DNA of 64,000 bases from Pedobacter sp. MC2016-15 (GCF_026239695.1 NZ_JAPIVS010000006.1:1-64000), one strand, 5' to 3'; numbered from the stretch's first letter, positions 41,653-51,521 are shown. Numbers and translations: made by a program. The notes: a model not told the origin generated them from the sequence alone.

Positions 41653-41702
41653 TCAAAATAATAATTTAAAAAGAACCTTAAAATCAAAAAACAACAAAAA
41701 CG

Positions 41703-43184
41703 ATGTCAAATTATTTTAACACATTGCCTCTCAGAGAGAAACTAAACCAATTGGGTGTTTGTGACTTCATGGACAGTTCTGAATTTCTGGATGGTGTAGA
41801 TGCATTAAAAGGAAAAAAATTGGTAATTGTAGGCTGCGGTGCACAAGGCCTTAACCAGGGTTTAAACCTGAGAGACAGTGGTTTGAATATTGCCTATGCT
41901 TTGCGTAAAGAGGCTATCGAAGGCAAAAGAGATTCATGGAAAAATGCTACGGAGAACAACTTCCCTGTAGGTACTTATGAGGAACTGATCCCTGAAGCTG
42001 ATTTGGTGATTAACCTTACTCCGGACAAGCAACATACTGCTGTTGTAAATGCTGTTATGCCTTTCATGAAACAAGGTTCTACCCTATTGTATTCACACGG
42101 TTTCAATATCGTGGAAGAAGGATTACAGGTACGTAAAGATATCACAGTAATCATGGTTGCTCCAAAAAGCCCTGGATCTGAGGTAAGAGCGGAATATGTA
42201 AGAGGCTTTGGTGTTCCTACATTAATCGCGGTTCACCCTGAGAACGATCCTGAAGGTAAAGGTCTCGCACAGGCAAAAGCATACTGCGTTGGAACAGGTG
42301 GTCACAGAGCCGGCGTGTTGAAATCATCTTTTGTTGCTGAAGTAAAATCAGATTTGATGGGTGAGCAAACGATCCTTTGTGGTTTACTGCAAACAGGTTC
42401 TATCCTGTCGTTTGACAAAATGGTTGAAAAAGGAATTGATGCGGGTTATGCTTCCAAACTGGTTCAATATGGTGTTGAGGTGATCACTGAAGCATTGAAA
42501 CATGGTGGTATCACTGCGATGATGGACAGATTGAGCAATGTGGCTAAGATCAAAGCTTTTGAAGTTTCTGAAGAACTGAAAACGATCATGCGTCCATTGT
42601 TCCAGAAACACCAGGATGATATCATGAGTGGCGAATTCAGCCGTATCATGATGGAAGATTGGGCAGCTGGTGATAAAAACCTGCTGGCATGGCGTGCAGC
42701 TACAGGCGAGACCGCTTTTGAAAAAACTCCTGCTGGTGATGTTAAAATCGGCGAACAGGAATACTTTGATAATGCATTATTAATGGTTGCTTTCATCAGG
42801 GCTGGTGTTGAGCTGGCTTTCGAAACTATGGTAGAAGCAGGAATTAAACCTGAGTCTGCTTACTATGAGTCGCTGCACGAAACTCCACTGATTGCAAACA
42901 CTATTGCACGTAAAAAATTATTTGAAATGAACAGGGTGATCTCTGATACTGCTGAGTATGGCTGTTATTTATTTGATCACGCTTGTAAGCCATTACTGGC
43001 AGATTTCATGACTAAAGTAGAGACTGATCTGATCGGTAAAAACTTCAATGAGGGAAAAGATGGCTCTGTAGATAACAGTGCATTAATTTCAGTAAATGAA
43101 GTGATCCGTTCGCATGAGGTTGAAACTATTGGAGCTGAGCTGAGAAAAGCTATGACTGCAATGAAATCGATTAAAACGGTATAA
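41703..43184 (+). CDS. ilvC: Ketol-acid reductoisomerase, class II
   Basis: A 493-residue long-form enzyme that isomerises and reduces acetolactate with NADPH. The Rossmann segment is KLVIVGCGAQGLNQGLNLRD, with SGLNIAYALRKEA giving the phosphate-contacting residues. VMVAPKSPGSEVRAEYVRGF and GVPTLIAVHPENDPEGKGLA follow. The length (about 490 compared with about 340) reflects the duplicated helical domain of class II forms. The gene follows ilvN by 97 bp. Confidence 0.97.
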   Translation: MSNYFNTLPLREKLNQLGVCDFMDSSEFLDGVDALKGKKLVIVGCGAQGLNQGLNLRDSGLNIAYALRKEAIEGKRDSWKNATENNFPVGTYEELIPEADLVINLTPDKQHTAVVNAVMPFMKQGSTLLYSHGFNIVEEGLQVRKDITVIMVAPKSPGSEVRAEYVRGFGVPTLIAVHPENDPEGKGLAQAKAYCVGTGGHRAGVLKSSFVAEVKSDLMGEQTILCGLLQTGSILSFDKMVEKGIDAGYASKLVQYGVEVITEALKHGGITAMMDRLSNVAKIKAFEVSEELKTIMRPLFQKHQDDIMSGEFSRIMMEDWAAGDKNLLAWRAATGETAFEKTPAGDVKIGEQEYFDNALLMVAFIRAGVELAFETMVEAGIKPESAYYESLHETPLIANTIARKKLFEMNRVISDTAEYGCYLFDHACKPLLADFMTKVETDLIGKNFNEGKDGSVDNSALISVNEVIRSHEVETIGAELRKAMTAMKSIKTV

Positions 43185-43195
43185 GTAACAAAAAG

Positions 43196-43227
43196 AAACT
43201 TCTCCGGTGAAAATACCGGGGAGGTTT
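43196..43227 (+). repeat. Hairpin between ilvC and leuC
   Basis: AAACTTCTCCGGT / ACCGGGGAGGTTT (43196-43208 and 43215-43227) make a 13-bp stem with two G-U pairs and a 6-base loop, followed by A-rich sequence and no U-run. More likely an mRNA stabiliser or cleavage site than a terminator. Confidence 0.6.
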
Positions 43228-43244
43228 AAAAAACAATAAAGAAA

Positions 43245-44651
43245 ATGTCAAAAACATTAGTAGAAAAAATATGGGATGCACACGTGGTAAAAAGCGAAGC
43301 AGGATTTCCTGATATTCTATATATTGATACACACTTAATCCACGAAGTAACCTCTCCGCAGGCTTTTGATGGTTTGCGCAAAAGAGGATTGCCTGTTTTA
43401 CGCCCGAAACAAACGGTGGCGACGGCCGATCATAACGTGCCTACAATTAACCAGCTGCAGCCAATCAAGGAAGAACTATCCCGTTATCAGGTGGATATGC
43501 TCACAAAAAACTGCGCGGAATTTGGAATTGAACTGTATGGACTTGGACATCCTTTCCAGGGGATTGTACACGTTATTGGCCCCGAACTGGGAATTACCCT
43601 GCCGGGAAAAACAATGGTTTGCGGCGACAGTCATACCTCTACTCATGGTGCCTTTGGTGCGATTGCCTTTGGTATCGGTACTTCACAGGTAGAGCAAGTT
43701 TTCGCTACACAATGCTTGCTGCAGCAGAAACCTAAAACCATGAAAATTGAGGTTAACGGTACGTTGGGAAAAGGTGTAACTGCTAAAGACATTATCTTAT
43801 ATATCCTCTCTAAAATATCTGCTGCCGGTGGTACAGGTTATTTTATTGAATATGCAGGTTCGGCAATCGAAGCTTTAAGTATGGAAGCCCGTATGACGAT
43901 CTGTAACATGAGCATCGAAATGGGTGCCAGAGGCGGACTGATTGCTCCTGACCAGACTACTTTTGATTACATCAAAGGCAGGGAATTTGCGCCTGCAGGT
44001 GCAGAATGGGACAAAGCACTGGCCTACTGGAAAACATTGTACAGTGATGCTGATGCCACATTTGACAGTGTGTTGAGTTTCGACGCCGAAGATATTGGCC
44101 CTATGATTACCTATGGAACAAATCCGGGTATGGGTATGGGTATACAAGAACATATTCCGTCTACAAGCTCCCAGCCTGATAAAGAACAATTATCTTATCA
44201 GAAAGCGCTGGACTACATGGGTTTTGAGGATGACGCATCCCTGATTGGCAAACCTGTGGATTATGTGTTCATCGGCAGCTGCACCAACTCGCGTATCGAA
44301 GATCTGCGTGAGGTGGCTGAATTTGTGAAACACAAGCAAAAAGCAGAGAGTGTAACGGTTTGGATTGTTCCTGGCTCTAAGCAGGTGGAACAACAGGCTA
44401 TTAATGAGGGGCTGGACAAGATATTTGAAGAGGCAGGATTTCAGCTCCGCGAACCCGGATGCAGTGCATGCCTTGGAATGAACGAGGACAAGATCCCGGC
44501 AGGAAAATATTGTGTTTCTACCTCTAACAGAAACTTTGAAGGCCGCCAGGGTCCCGACGCAAGAACCTTGCTGGTAAGTCCGCTTACCGCAGCAGCTGCT
44601 GCTATCACCGGAAAAATAACTGATGTAAGGGAAATGCTTGCCGAGGCATAA
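43245..44651 (+). CDS. leuC: 3-isopropylmalate dehydratase large subunit
   Basis: A 468-residue aconitase-family subunit. The [4Fe-4S] ligands are in FIGSCTNSRIEDLREV and EPGCSACLGMNEDKIPAG. GDSHTSTHGAFGAIAFGIGT is the substrate-binding hallmark. It pairs with LeuD, encoded 11 bp downstream, to convert 2- to 3-isopropylmalate. Normal length. Confidence 0.97.
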   Translation: MSKTLVEKIWDAHVVKSEAGFPDILYIDTHLIHEVTSPQAFDGLRKRGLPVLRPKQTVATADHNVPTINQLQPIKEELSRYQVDMLTKNCAEFGIELYGLGHPFQGIVHVIGPELGITLPGKTMVCGDSHTSTHGAFGAIAFGIGTSQVEQVFATQCLLQQKPKTMKIEVNGTLGKGVTAKDIILYILSKISAAGGTGYFIEYAGSAIEALSMEARMTICNMSIEMGARGGLIAPDQTTFDYIKGREFAPAGAEWDKALAYWKTLYSDADATFDSVLSFDAEDIGPMITYGTNPGMGMGIQEHIPSTSSQPDKEQLSYQKALDYMGFEDDASLIGKPVDYVFIGSCTNSRIEDLREVAEFVKHKQKAESVTVWIVPGSKQVEQQAINEGLDKIFEEAGFQLREPGCSACLGMNEDKIPAGKYCVSTSNRNFEGRQGPDARTLLVSPLTAAAAAITGKITDVREMLAEA

Positions 44652-44662
44652 AGATTATTGAC

Positions 44663-45247
44663 ATGAAGAAATTCGAAAGATTATTATCGGCCATCGTGCC
44701 TTTAAATATAGAAAATATTGATACCGACCAGATTATTCCGGCCAGGTTCCTGAAAGCTACTACCCGTGAAGGCTTTGGGGAAAACTTGTTCCGCGACTGG
44801 AGGTATAACGGCGACAATACGCCTAAACCTGATTTTGTACTCAACGACCCAACTTACAAAGGCCGGGTACTGGTAGCAGGCAAAAACTTTGGTTGTGGTA
44901 GTAGTCGCGAGCACGCTGCATGGGCTATACAGGACGCAGGATTTGATGTAGTCATCAGCAGCTTCTTTGCTGACATCTTTAAGGGAAATGCACTGAACAA
45001 TGGTCTGTTACCCATTCAGGTAAGTGATGAATTTCTTGCGGCAGTGTTTACTGCAGTAAGCAAAGATCACAACGCACAGCTGGATGTTGATCTTGATAAA
45101 CAAACTGTCACCATAGTATCTACAGGTGAAGAGGCAGAATTTGAAATCAATGCCTATAAAAAATCATGCCTGATCAATGGTTATGATGATATCGATTTCA
45201 TCCTTGCACAAAAAGATTTAATAGAAGAATTCGAACAGAAAAAATAA
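44663..45247 (+). CDS. leuD: 3-isopropylmalate dehydratase small subunit
   Basis: A 194-residue subunit. The aconitase swivel domain includes IDTDQIIPARFLKATTREGF and the active-site loop GKNFGCGSSREHAAWAIQDA. It works with LeuC just upstream. Its last base overlaps the ATG of the following ABC gene (TAATG), so the two are translationally coupled. Confidence 0.97.
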   Translation: MKKFERLLSAIVPLNIENIDTDQIIPARFLKATTREGFGENLFRDWRYNGDNTPKPDFVLNDPTYKGRVLVAGKNFGCGSSREHAAWAIQDAGFDVVISSFFADIFKGNALNNGLLPIQVSDEFLAAVFTAVSKDHNAQLDVDLDKQTVTIVSTGEEAEFEINAYKKSCLINGYDDIDFILAQKDLIEEFEQKK

Positions 45248-46707
45248 TGTCAGAACCCGTCGTAAATATCACCAACCTTCATCTCAGGTATCACCATAAA
45301 CCGGTGTTACAGGATTTGAACTGGACCATCAAACGCGGGGAAAACTGGCTCCTGCGTGGTGCCAGCGGAACTGGAAAGACCTCATTGGCAAAAGCCATAG
45401 CAGGCCTGATAAAGTTTGATGGGAAAATTGATATCAATTTTGATCAGCAGAACAGCTTGCCTGCTGTTGCTCATTATGTAGCCAACTGGTATCAGTTCAA
45501 AGATCTGGAAGGACAGTCGAACTTTTACTACCAGCAACGCTACAATAAACAGGCAGAAGAAACGACAGCTACGGTTCGTGCCGAGCTGGAAAACTATGGC
45601 AAAAATCACCAGCTGGACTTCGCAGATGCTGAAAAGCTGGTAGCGGCACTGGGATTCTCTGAGCTGCTTAACTCCACACTCATCCAGTTGTCAAGCGGAG
45701 AACATAAAAAGCTCCAGTTGGTAGAAGCGTTATGGTTCCGCCCACAGTTGCTGATCATGGACCAACCCTATAACGGACTGGATAAACTTTCGCGCAAGCA
45801 CCTAAACAGCCTTCTCGAAGAAATTTCTGAAGGCGGTACGCAACTGATCCTCATCAGTAATGACAGAGAGTTGCCCGCTGTCATCAACTGCTTCGCAGAA
45901 ATCAGGGATGGCCAGGTACATGTAACTGATGCCGCACATATCCCGGATTTCAAGCTGGAGACAGACAGGCCTGTACCTGAGTTTTTGCGTGAAGGCCCTG
46001 TTTCAAAGACTGAAAGTATCGTGCATATGAATGATGTCAACATCAGCTATGGCGATAAACAGGTATTGAAAAACATCAACTGGGAAGTGAAAGCCGGAGA
46101 AAAATGGTTGCTGCAGGGGCATAATGGTTCCGGAAAATCTACACTGCTCAGCTTAATCACTGGAGATCATCCTCAGGCTTATGCCAATGATTTCTCCCTG
46201 TTTGGTCATAGAAGGGGAAGTGGTGAGAGTATATGGGATATCAAAAAGAGAATGGGATTGATCTCTCCGGAACTGCAGTGGTACTTTGATGCCTCAGCAA
46301 CGGTTCGGGATAGTATCATCTCCGGTTTTTTTGATAGTTCAGGTTTATTCCGCACACCTACTTACACCCAAAGTACACAGGCCGATGAGCTGATCCATTA
46401 TTTCGGGTTAACGGAATACAAAAACACGCTGATCAACCAGCTTCCGCTGGGTAAACAGCGCCTTGCCTTTCTGGCCCGCACCATTATCAAAAACCCTGAA
46501 CTGCTGATCCTTGATGAACCTTGTCAGGGGCTAGACCAGCATCAGGCGCAGCATTTTAACAAGCTGGTAGATGAACTGTGTAGCAATGGTACCACACTGA
46601 TTTATGTGGGGCATTTTGAATCACAGTTGCCGGCTTGTATTGAGAAAAGAATTTTATTAGAAAACGGAGAAGTAAAATCCGTGGAACCTATATTAGAAAG
46701 TATATAA
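45247..46707 (+). CDS. ModF-like two-domain ABC ATPase inside the leu operon
   Basis: A 486-residue soluble protein with two ABC domains and no membrane segment. Domain 1: Walker A GASGTGKT (38-45), signature LSSGE (148-152), but Walker B LLIMDQP has Gln for the catalytic Glu, and the H-loop reads ISNDR without His. Domain 2: Walker A GHNGSGKST (291-299), Walker B ILDEP (421-425) and H456 are intact, but the signature is LPLGK. So only one composite ATP site looks active. This pattern fits ModF/PhrA-type proteins. It starts within the leuD stop codon and ends 4 bp before leuB. Role in leucine synthesis is unknown. Confidence 0.85.
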   Translation: MSEPVVNITNLHLRYHHKPVLQDLNWTIKRGENWLLRGASGTGKTSLAKAIAGLIKFDGKIDINFDQQNSLPAVAHYVANWYQFKDLEGQSNFYYQQRYNKQAEETTATVRAELENYGKNHQLDFADAEKLVAALGFSELLNSTLIQLSSGEHKKLQLVEALWFRPQLLIMDQPYNGLDKLSRKHLNSLLEEISEGGTQLILISNDRELPAVINCFAEIRDGQVHVTDAAHIPDFKLETDRPVPEFLREGPVSKTESIVHMNDVNISYGDKQVLKNINWEVKAGEKWLLQGHNGSGKSTLLSLITGDHPQAYANDFSLFGHRRGSGESIWDIKKRMGLISPELQWYFDASATVRDSIISGFFDSSGLFRTPTYTQSTQADELIHYFGLTEYKNTLINQLPLGKQRLAFLARTIIKNPELLILDEPCQGLDQHQAQHFNKLVDELCSNGTTLIYVGHFESQLPACIEKRILLENGEVKSVEPILESI

Positions 46708-46711
46708 TAGC

Positions 46712-47803
46712 ATGAAGAAACACATATTAGTAATTCCCGGAGACGGAATAGGACCAGAAGTTACCACCTGGGGTAAAGCAGTACTGCACCAGATCGCATC
46801 CAGCTTCAACCACGAATTTACATTCGATGAAGCACTGATGGGCCACGCTGCCATTGAAGCTACAGGGAATCCCCTGCCGGATGAAACCCTTGAGAAAGCT
46901 AAGAAAAGTGATGCTATCCTTTTCGGTGCTGTAGGTCATGCTTTGTATGATAATGATCCTTCACTGAAAGTACGCCCGGAGCAGGGATTGCTGAAAATCC
47001 GTAAGGAGCTTGGCTTGTACGCGAACCTGCGCCCTATCCTGTTGTTCGACGAATTACTGAATGCTTCAAGTATTAAAGCACATATCCTCAAAGGAACAGA
47101 CATCCTGTTTTTCAGGGAACTGACCGGAGATGTGTATTTCGGTGAGAAAAAACGTTCTGAAGACAGGCATACTGCTTCTGATCTGATGGTTTATAATAAA
47201 TATGAGGTTGAAAGAATCGCACATAAGGCCTACGAAGCAGCTATGCAGCGTGGCAGAAAATTATGTTCTGTAGATAAGGCAAACGTTCTGGAGAGTTCAC
47301 GCCTCTGGAGAGAAACGGTACAGGAGATCTCTAAGTCATATCCTGAGGTAGAAACTACACACATGTTTGTAGACAATGCGGCAATGCAGCTGATTAAAGA
47401 TCCCAAACAATTTGATGTGGTATTAACTGCAAATCTGTTTGGTGATATTTTAACTGATGAGGCCTCACAAATTGCAGGCTCTATGGGTATGCTGGCTTCA
47501 GCCTCTGTGGGTGACGGAACTGGCTTCTTTGAGCCCATCCACGGATCGGCACATGATATAACCGGCAAAAACCTGGCGAATCCACTGGCCTCTATCCTAT
47601 CGGTAGCATTGATGCTGGAAATTAGCTTTGGACTTAAAGAAGAAGCTGAACTGATTATCTCTGCAATAGATCAGGTACTGAAAGAAGGTTTCAGGACGAA
47701 CGACATTGCCGACCAGACAATCAGTCCGTATAAGGTGTTGGGTACCGAAGAAATGGGTAAACTCGTCTTGAAATTTATTACACAAAAAACTTACACTAAC
47801 TAG
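46712..47803 (+). CDS. leuB: 3-isopropylmalate dehydrogenase
   Basis: A 363-residue NAD-dependent decarboxylating dehydrogenase. It opens HILVIPGDGIGPEVTTWGKA. ELGLYANLRPILLFDEL and FRELTGDVYFGEKKRSEDRH are the substrate-binding arginine motifs. NLFGDILTDEASQIAGSMGM carries the Asp metal ligands, and FFEPIHGSAHDITGKNLANP contacts the adenine ring. Starts 4 bp after the ABC gene. Confidence 0.96.
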   Translation: MKKHILVIPGDGIGPEVTTWGKAVLHQIASSFNHEFTFDEALMGHAAIEATGNPLPDETLEKAKKSDAILFGAVGHALYDNDPSLKVRPEQGLLKIRKELGLYANLRPILLFDELLNASSIKAHILKGTDILFFRELTGDVYFGEKKRSEDRHTASDLMVYNKYEVERIAHKAYEAAMQRGRKLCSVDKANVLESSRLWRETVQEISKSYPEVETTHMFVDNAAMQLIKDPKQFDVVLTANLFGDILTDEASQIAGSMGMLASASVGDGTGFFEPIHGSAHDITGKNLANPLASILSVALMLEISFGLKEEAELIISAIDQVLKEGFRTNDIADQTISPYKVLGTEEMGKLVLKFITQKTYTN

Positions 47804-47823
47804 AACTTAAACTATAACATACT

Positions 47824-49332
47824 ATGTTACACGATCCGAATAGAGTTTATGTATTTGACACCACTCTCCGTGACGGAGAGCAGGTACCAGGCTGCCAGTT
47901 GTCGACACCAGAGAAGATTGAAATTGCCAAAGCACTGGAGGCCCTGGGCGTAGATGTTATTGAGGCAGGATTCCCTATTTCCAGTCCAGGTGATTTTCAA
48001 AGTGTAGTAGAACTCTCAAAAGCAGTGAGCGAACCCGTGATCTGTGCTTTAACAAGGGCTAATAAAGGTGATATCGATGCTGCAGTTGCGGCATTGAAAT
48101 ATGCCAAACGCCCGAGGATACATACCGGCATCGGATCATCCGACATGCATATCAAATATAAATTCAACAGTACCCGTGAAGATATCCTGGGAAGAGCTGT
48201 AGAAGCAGTGAAATATGCAAAACAGTTTGTTGAAGACATTGAGTTTTACGCCGAAGATGCTGGTCGCGCAGATGATGTGTTCCTGGCGCAGATGATCGAA
48301 GCTGTGATCGCCGCAGGTGCTACAGTAGTAAATATTCCTGATACCAATGGCTACTGCCTTCCGGATCAATATGGTTCCAAAATCCTTTACCTGAAAGAAA
48401 ATGTAAAAAACATAGATCAGGCCATCATTTCTGTACACTGTCACAATGATCTGGGACTGGCCACAGCCAATACCTTGGCTGGGGTGATCAATGGTGCAAG
48501 ACAAGTAGAATGTACTATTAACGGTATTGGTGAGCGTGCAGGCAACACCGCACTTGAAGAGGTAGTCATGGTTCTGAAAACACACCATGCCCTTAACCTG
48601 CATACCAATATTAATTCTAAACACTTTACCAGAATCAGTTCACAGGTGAGCCGTATGATGCGTATGCCTGTACAGCCTAATAAGGCGATTGTAGGTCAGA
48701 ATGCATTTGCACATAGCTCTGGTATCCACCAGGATGGTTTCCTTAAACACAGGGAAAATTATGAGATCATCAATCCTGAAGATGTAGGTCTCGATCAGGC
48801 TGATATTATCCTGACCGCCCGTAGTGGTCGTCATGCGCTGAAACATCACCTGGAAAGATTAGGTTATGTAATTGATAAGATCAACCTGGATCAGGTATAT
48901 GAGAAGTTCCTTTTGATCGCTGATCAGAAAAAAGAGATATCAGATAATGATTTACTAGCCCTGATGAGCGAAGGTGAAGAGGATACTTATAAAAACGGGT
49001 ATAAATTAAATTCCCTGCAGGTAGTATGCGGCGATAATGCAAACCCTACGGCTACGATCAAACTTGAATATGAAGGCGTAGAACATGAGGCAAAAGCTGA
49101 AGGTAACGGTCCTGTAAATGCAACGATCAAGGCGATCGGCAGTGTCATTGGAAAAGATATTCAGTTGAAAGAATTGACGATACAGGCGATCCATGGTGGC
49201 AGTGATGATGTTAGCAAAGTGAACATGAGAGTCGCCTACGAGGATAAATCGTATCTGGGTTACGGATTCAGTACTGATATTGTTAAAGCTTCAGCAGATG
49301 CTTACCTGGATGCACTGAACAAATTCCTATAA
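47824..49332 (+). CDS. leuA: 2-isopropylmalate synthase
   Basis: A 502-residue enzyme, the committed step of leucine synthesis. The TIM barrel starts VYVFDTTLRDGEQVPGCQLS and contains the metal motif VHCHNDLGLATANTLAG (His-x-His). The signature NGIGERAGNTALEEVVMVL follows. The C-terminal regulatory domain (about 385-502, LNSLQVVCGDNANPTATIKL) is full length, so leucine feedback inhibition is likely. Citramalate synthase is a less likely reading. One base separates it from ilvA. Confidence 0.95.
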   Translation: MLHDPNRVYVFDTTLRDGEQVPGCQLSTPEKIEIAKALEALGVDVIEAGFPISSPGDFQSVVELSKAVSEPVICALTRANKGDIDAAVAALKYAKRPRIHTGIGSSDMHIKYKFNSTREDILGRAVEAVKYAKQFVEDIEFYAEDAGRADDVFLAQMIEAVIAAGATVVNIPDTNGYCLPDQYGSKILYLKENVKNIDQAIISVHCHNDLGLATANTLAGVINGARQVECTINGIGERAGNTALEEVVMVLKTHHALNLHTNINSKHFTRISSQVSRMMRMPVQPNKAIVGQNAFAHSSGIHQDGFLKHRENYEIINPEDVGLDQADIILTARSGRHALKHHLERLGYVIDKINLDQVYEKFLLIADQKKEISDNDLLALMSEGEEDTYKNGYKLNSLQVVCGDNANPTATIKLEYEGVEHEAKAEGNGPVNATIKAIGSVIGKDIQLKELTIQAIHGGSDDVSKVNMRVAYEDKSYLGYGFSTDIVKASADAYLDALNKFL

Positions 49333-49333
49333 C

Positions 49334-50587
49334 ATGGCAAACCTGGAAAAAGAAGTGGAATTGGATTTTAACGCTGCTGCAAACCGTATAGCTGATACCG
49401 TAAAACGTACTCAGCTGGAGTACAACGAAGGGCTTTCCTTAAAATATAATGCAAAGATCTACCTCAAGCGTGAAGACCTGCAGGTAGTACGCTCGTATAA
49501 ACTGCGTGGCGCCTACAACATGATCAGTACTCTTACTCCCGAGCAATTAAACCAGGGTGTGGTGTGCGCTAGTGCGGGAAACCATGCACAGGGTGTAGCC
49601 TACTCCTGCAAAAAGCTGAATATCCAGGGCGTAATTTTTATGCCTGAAATTACGCCAAGACAAAAAATCAAACAAACAGAAATGTTTGGCGGGGATAACA
49701 TCAAAATTGTACTGGTAGGTGATACTTTTGACGACTGCATGAAGGAAGCGCTGATTTATACTACCACACATCAGATGGTATTTATTCCACCGTTTGATAA
49801 TGCAAAGATCATTGAAGGACAAGGCACGGTAGGTGTAGAGATTTTCGAAGATCTGCCTTCTACCGATGTGGTAATTATGCCTATTGGTGGTGGTGGACTC
49901 GCATCTGGTGTTGGGAGTTACTTCAAACACGTTAAACCTGAAATCTCCCTGATTGGGGTAGAGCCGGAGGGTGCCCCTTCAATGAACCAGGCGCTGAAAA
50001 ATGGCAGTCCGGTAACGCTGGAGTACATCGACCGCTTTGTAGATGGTGCAGCCGTTAAACGCGTGGGAAACCTCACATTTGAGTATTGCAGTGAGCTCCT
50101 GGATCAGATGTTACTGATTCCTGAAGGAAAGATCTGTACTACGATCTTAAAACTCTACAATGAAGATGCGATCGTGGTTGAACCTGCCGGAGCATTGGCG
50201 GTTGCGGCGCTGGATCAGCTTAGGGATACAATTGCCGGTAAAACAGTGGTGTGTATCGTGAGTGGCGGTAATAATGACATTGAAAGAATGCAGGAGATCA
50301 AAGAAAAGTCGTTGCTTTTTGAAGGTCTGAAACATTATTTCATCGTTCGCTTTCCGCAGCGTCCCGGAGCACTAAAAGCATTTGTCAATAATGTGTTAGG
50401 GCCAAATGATGATATCACCAGATTTGAGTTTATCAAAAAAACCAACCGTGAAAACGGGCCAGCCTTAGTAGGTATTGAATTGCAGGAAGCTTCAGATTAT
50501 GCTTCTTTGAAACAAAGAATGAGTGATTTCAAATTCGAAATGATCGAACTGAATAATGACCAGACCTTGTTTGAATATTTAGTCTGA
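49334..50587 (+). CDS. ilvA: Threonine dehydratase (biosynthetic)
   Basis: A 417-residue PLP enzyme forming 2-oxobutyrate from threonine. The PLP lysine lies in LQVVRSYKLRGAYNMISTLT. The Gly loop is VIMPIGGGGLASGVGSYF, and the C-terminal ACT-like domain (about 335-417, HYFIVRFPQRPGALKAFVNN) gives isoleucine control. It begins one base after leuA and closes the 14-kb operon; a strong terminator follows 20 bp later. Confidence 0.95.
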   Translation: MANLEKEVELDFNAAANRIADTVKRTQLEYNEGLSLKYNAKIYLKREDLQVVRSYKLRGAYNMISTLTPEQLNQGVVCASAGNHAQGVAYSCKKLNIQGVIFMPEITPRQKIKQTEMFGGDNIKIVLVGDTFDDCMKEALIYTTTHQMVFIPPFDNAKIIEGQGTVGVEIFEDLPSTDVVIMPIGGGGLASGVGSYFKHVKPEISLIGVEPEGAPSMNQALKNGSPVTLEYIDRFVDGAAVKRVGNLTFEYCSELLDQMLLIPEGKICTTILKLYNEDAIVVEPAGALAVAALDQLRDTIAGKTVVCIVSGGNNDIERMQEIKEKSLLFEGLKHYFIVRFPQRPGALKAFVNNVLGPNDDITRFEFIKKTNRENGPALVGIELQEASDYASLKQRMSDFKFEMIELNNDQTLFEYLV

Positions 50588-50606
50588 TCAGAAACTGATT
50601 ATAAAG

Positions 50607-50640
50607 AAATGGCCGCAGCAGCAATGATGCGGCCATTTTT
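50607..50640 (+). terminator. Terminator of the ilv-leu operon
   Basis: Perfect stem AAATGGCCGCA / TGCGGCCATTT (50607-50617 and 50628-50638), 10-base loop, then UU and an AU-rich tail. Confidence 0.92.
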
Positions 50641-50654
50641 ATTGTCAGGTATCT

Positions 50655-51521
50655 TTACTTAGCAGCACTGAGGCGGTCTTTAATCTTACATATGGTACCT
50701 GAGGCCAGCGCATAAGCATACGCAGCCATAGCTTTTGGTCTGCTGCTCTCCTGATTTTTAAAGAACCATACATCTTCCATAAATCCGGGGAAGTTTTTAG
50801 CGTTGAGCTGATCAAAAGCTACGGAAATTGTTGGGGTTAGTGAGTATGCTGAATGCCAGACTCCAAAAGGAATATATAGAGTTTCCCCAGGGCCAACGGT
50901 GAAGCTGATTGGAGTTGCATGTTTAAATTTCGGATGTTTAACATAATCAGGCTCAAAGATGTTAACCTCTGATCTCCATTGATTTTTCTCCGTAGCGTAT
51001 AAAAATTCCTCCTGTCCTCTCGGGAATACAGTAAATTGTTTTTCACCATATAACTGGTTAATCCAGGCACTGAGATGATAATAGTCCTTATGGACATAGG
51101 GGAACTTACCCCCCGGGCCACCTATGAAGAGCTCCAGAATGCCACCCCAGTGTCCGCGCTTAAACAGCTTGTTCTCAAGCCAATTGGGCTTTGCATAGTT
51201 GAGACCTACAGGCAGCATAAGATCCATCATCTCAGGAATTTCATGAGTGATGTTAAAGGTTAACGGATAAGGTGCGGGATTTTCGACGCTACTGTTTTCC
51301 ACCAGATCCATCACCTGAGCCATTGTATAAGGCTTGCCGGTGACTTTGTCGCTGACGTCACTTAGTTTGTCCGGATAATTTTCACGAAACCAGTCGGGGG
51401 TTAATAAACCATTAGCTTTCCAGACTTTAGATGCATCTGTGAATATCACAGGTATTCCAGGATTATGGTGTTCTTCCATAAATTCCTGGTAGCTTATATT
51501 TGATTTTCTTTGAACTTCCAT
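50655..51521 (-). CDS. Cupin-like JmjC-domain protein
   Basis: A 288-residue protein of the cupin_8/JmjC group, Fe(II)- and 2-oxoglutarate-dependent oxygenases. The HxD motif is FPYVHKDYYHLSAWINQLYG (His and Asp) and the distal His is in YIPFGVWHSAYSL. The preceding GGPGGKF loop and the KQFTVFPRGQEEFLY strand fit the double-stranded beta-helix. Start chosen at ATG 51521 (MEVQRKSNISYQEFMEEHHN). In-frame upstream codons to 51686 read as non-coding spacer and overlap the next gene. The substrate is unknown; hydroxylation of a protein is possible. Confidence 0.85.
   Translation of the reverse strand: MEVQRKSNISYQEFMEEHHNPGIPVIFTDASKVWKANGLLTPDWFRENYPDKLSDVSDKVTGKPYTMAQVMDLVENSSVENPAPYPLTFNITHEIPEMMDLMLPVGLNYAKPNWLENKLFKRGHWGGILELFIGGPGGKFPYVHKDYYHLSAWINQLYGEKQFTVFPRGQEEFLYATEKNQWRSEVNIFEPDYVKHPKFKHATPISFTVGPGETLYIPFGVWHSAYSLTPTISVAFDQLNAKNFPGFMEDVWFFKNQESSRPKAMAAYAYALASGTICKIKDRLSAAK

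Noticed and set aside
45247..46707. Leucine or branched-chain amino acid transporter ATPase
   Set aside because: It has two ABC domains in one chain, no permease nearby and degenerate sites of the ModF type, unlike LivF/LivG.
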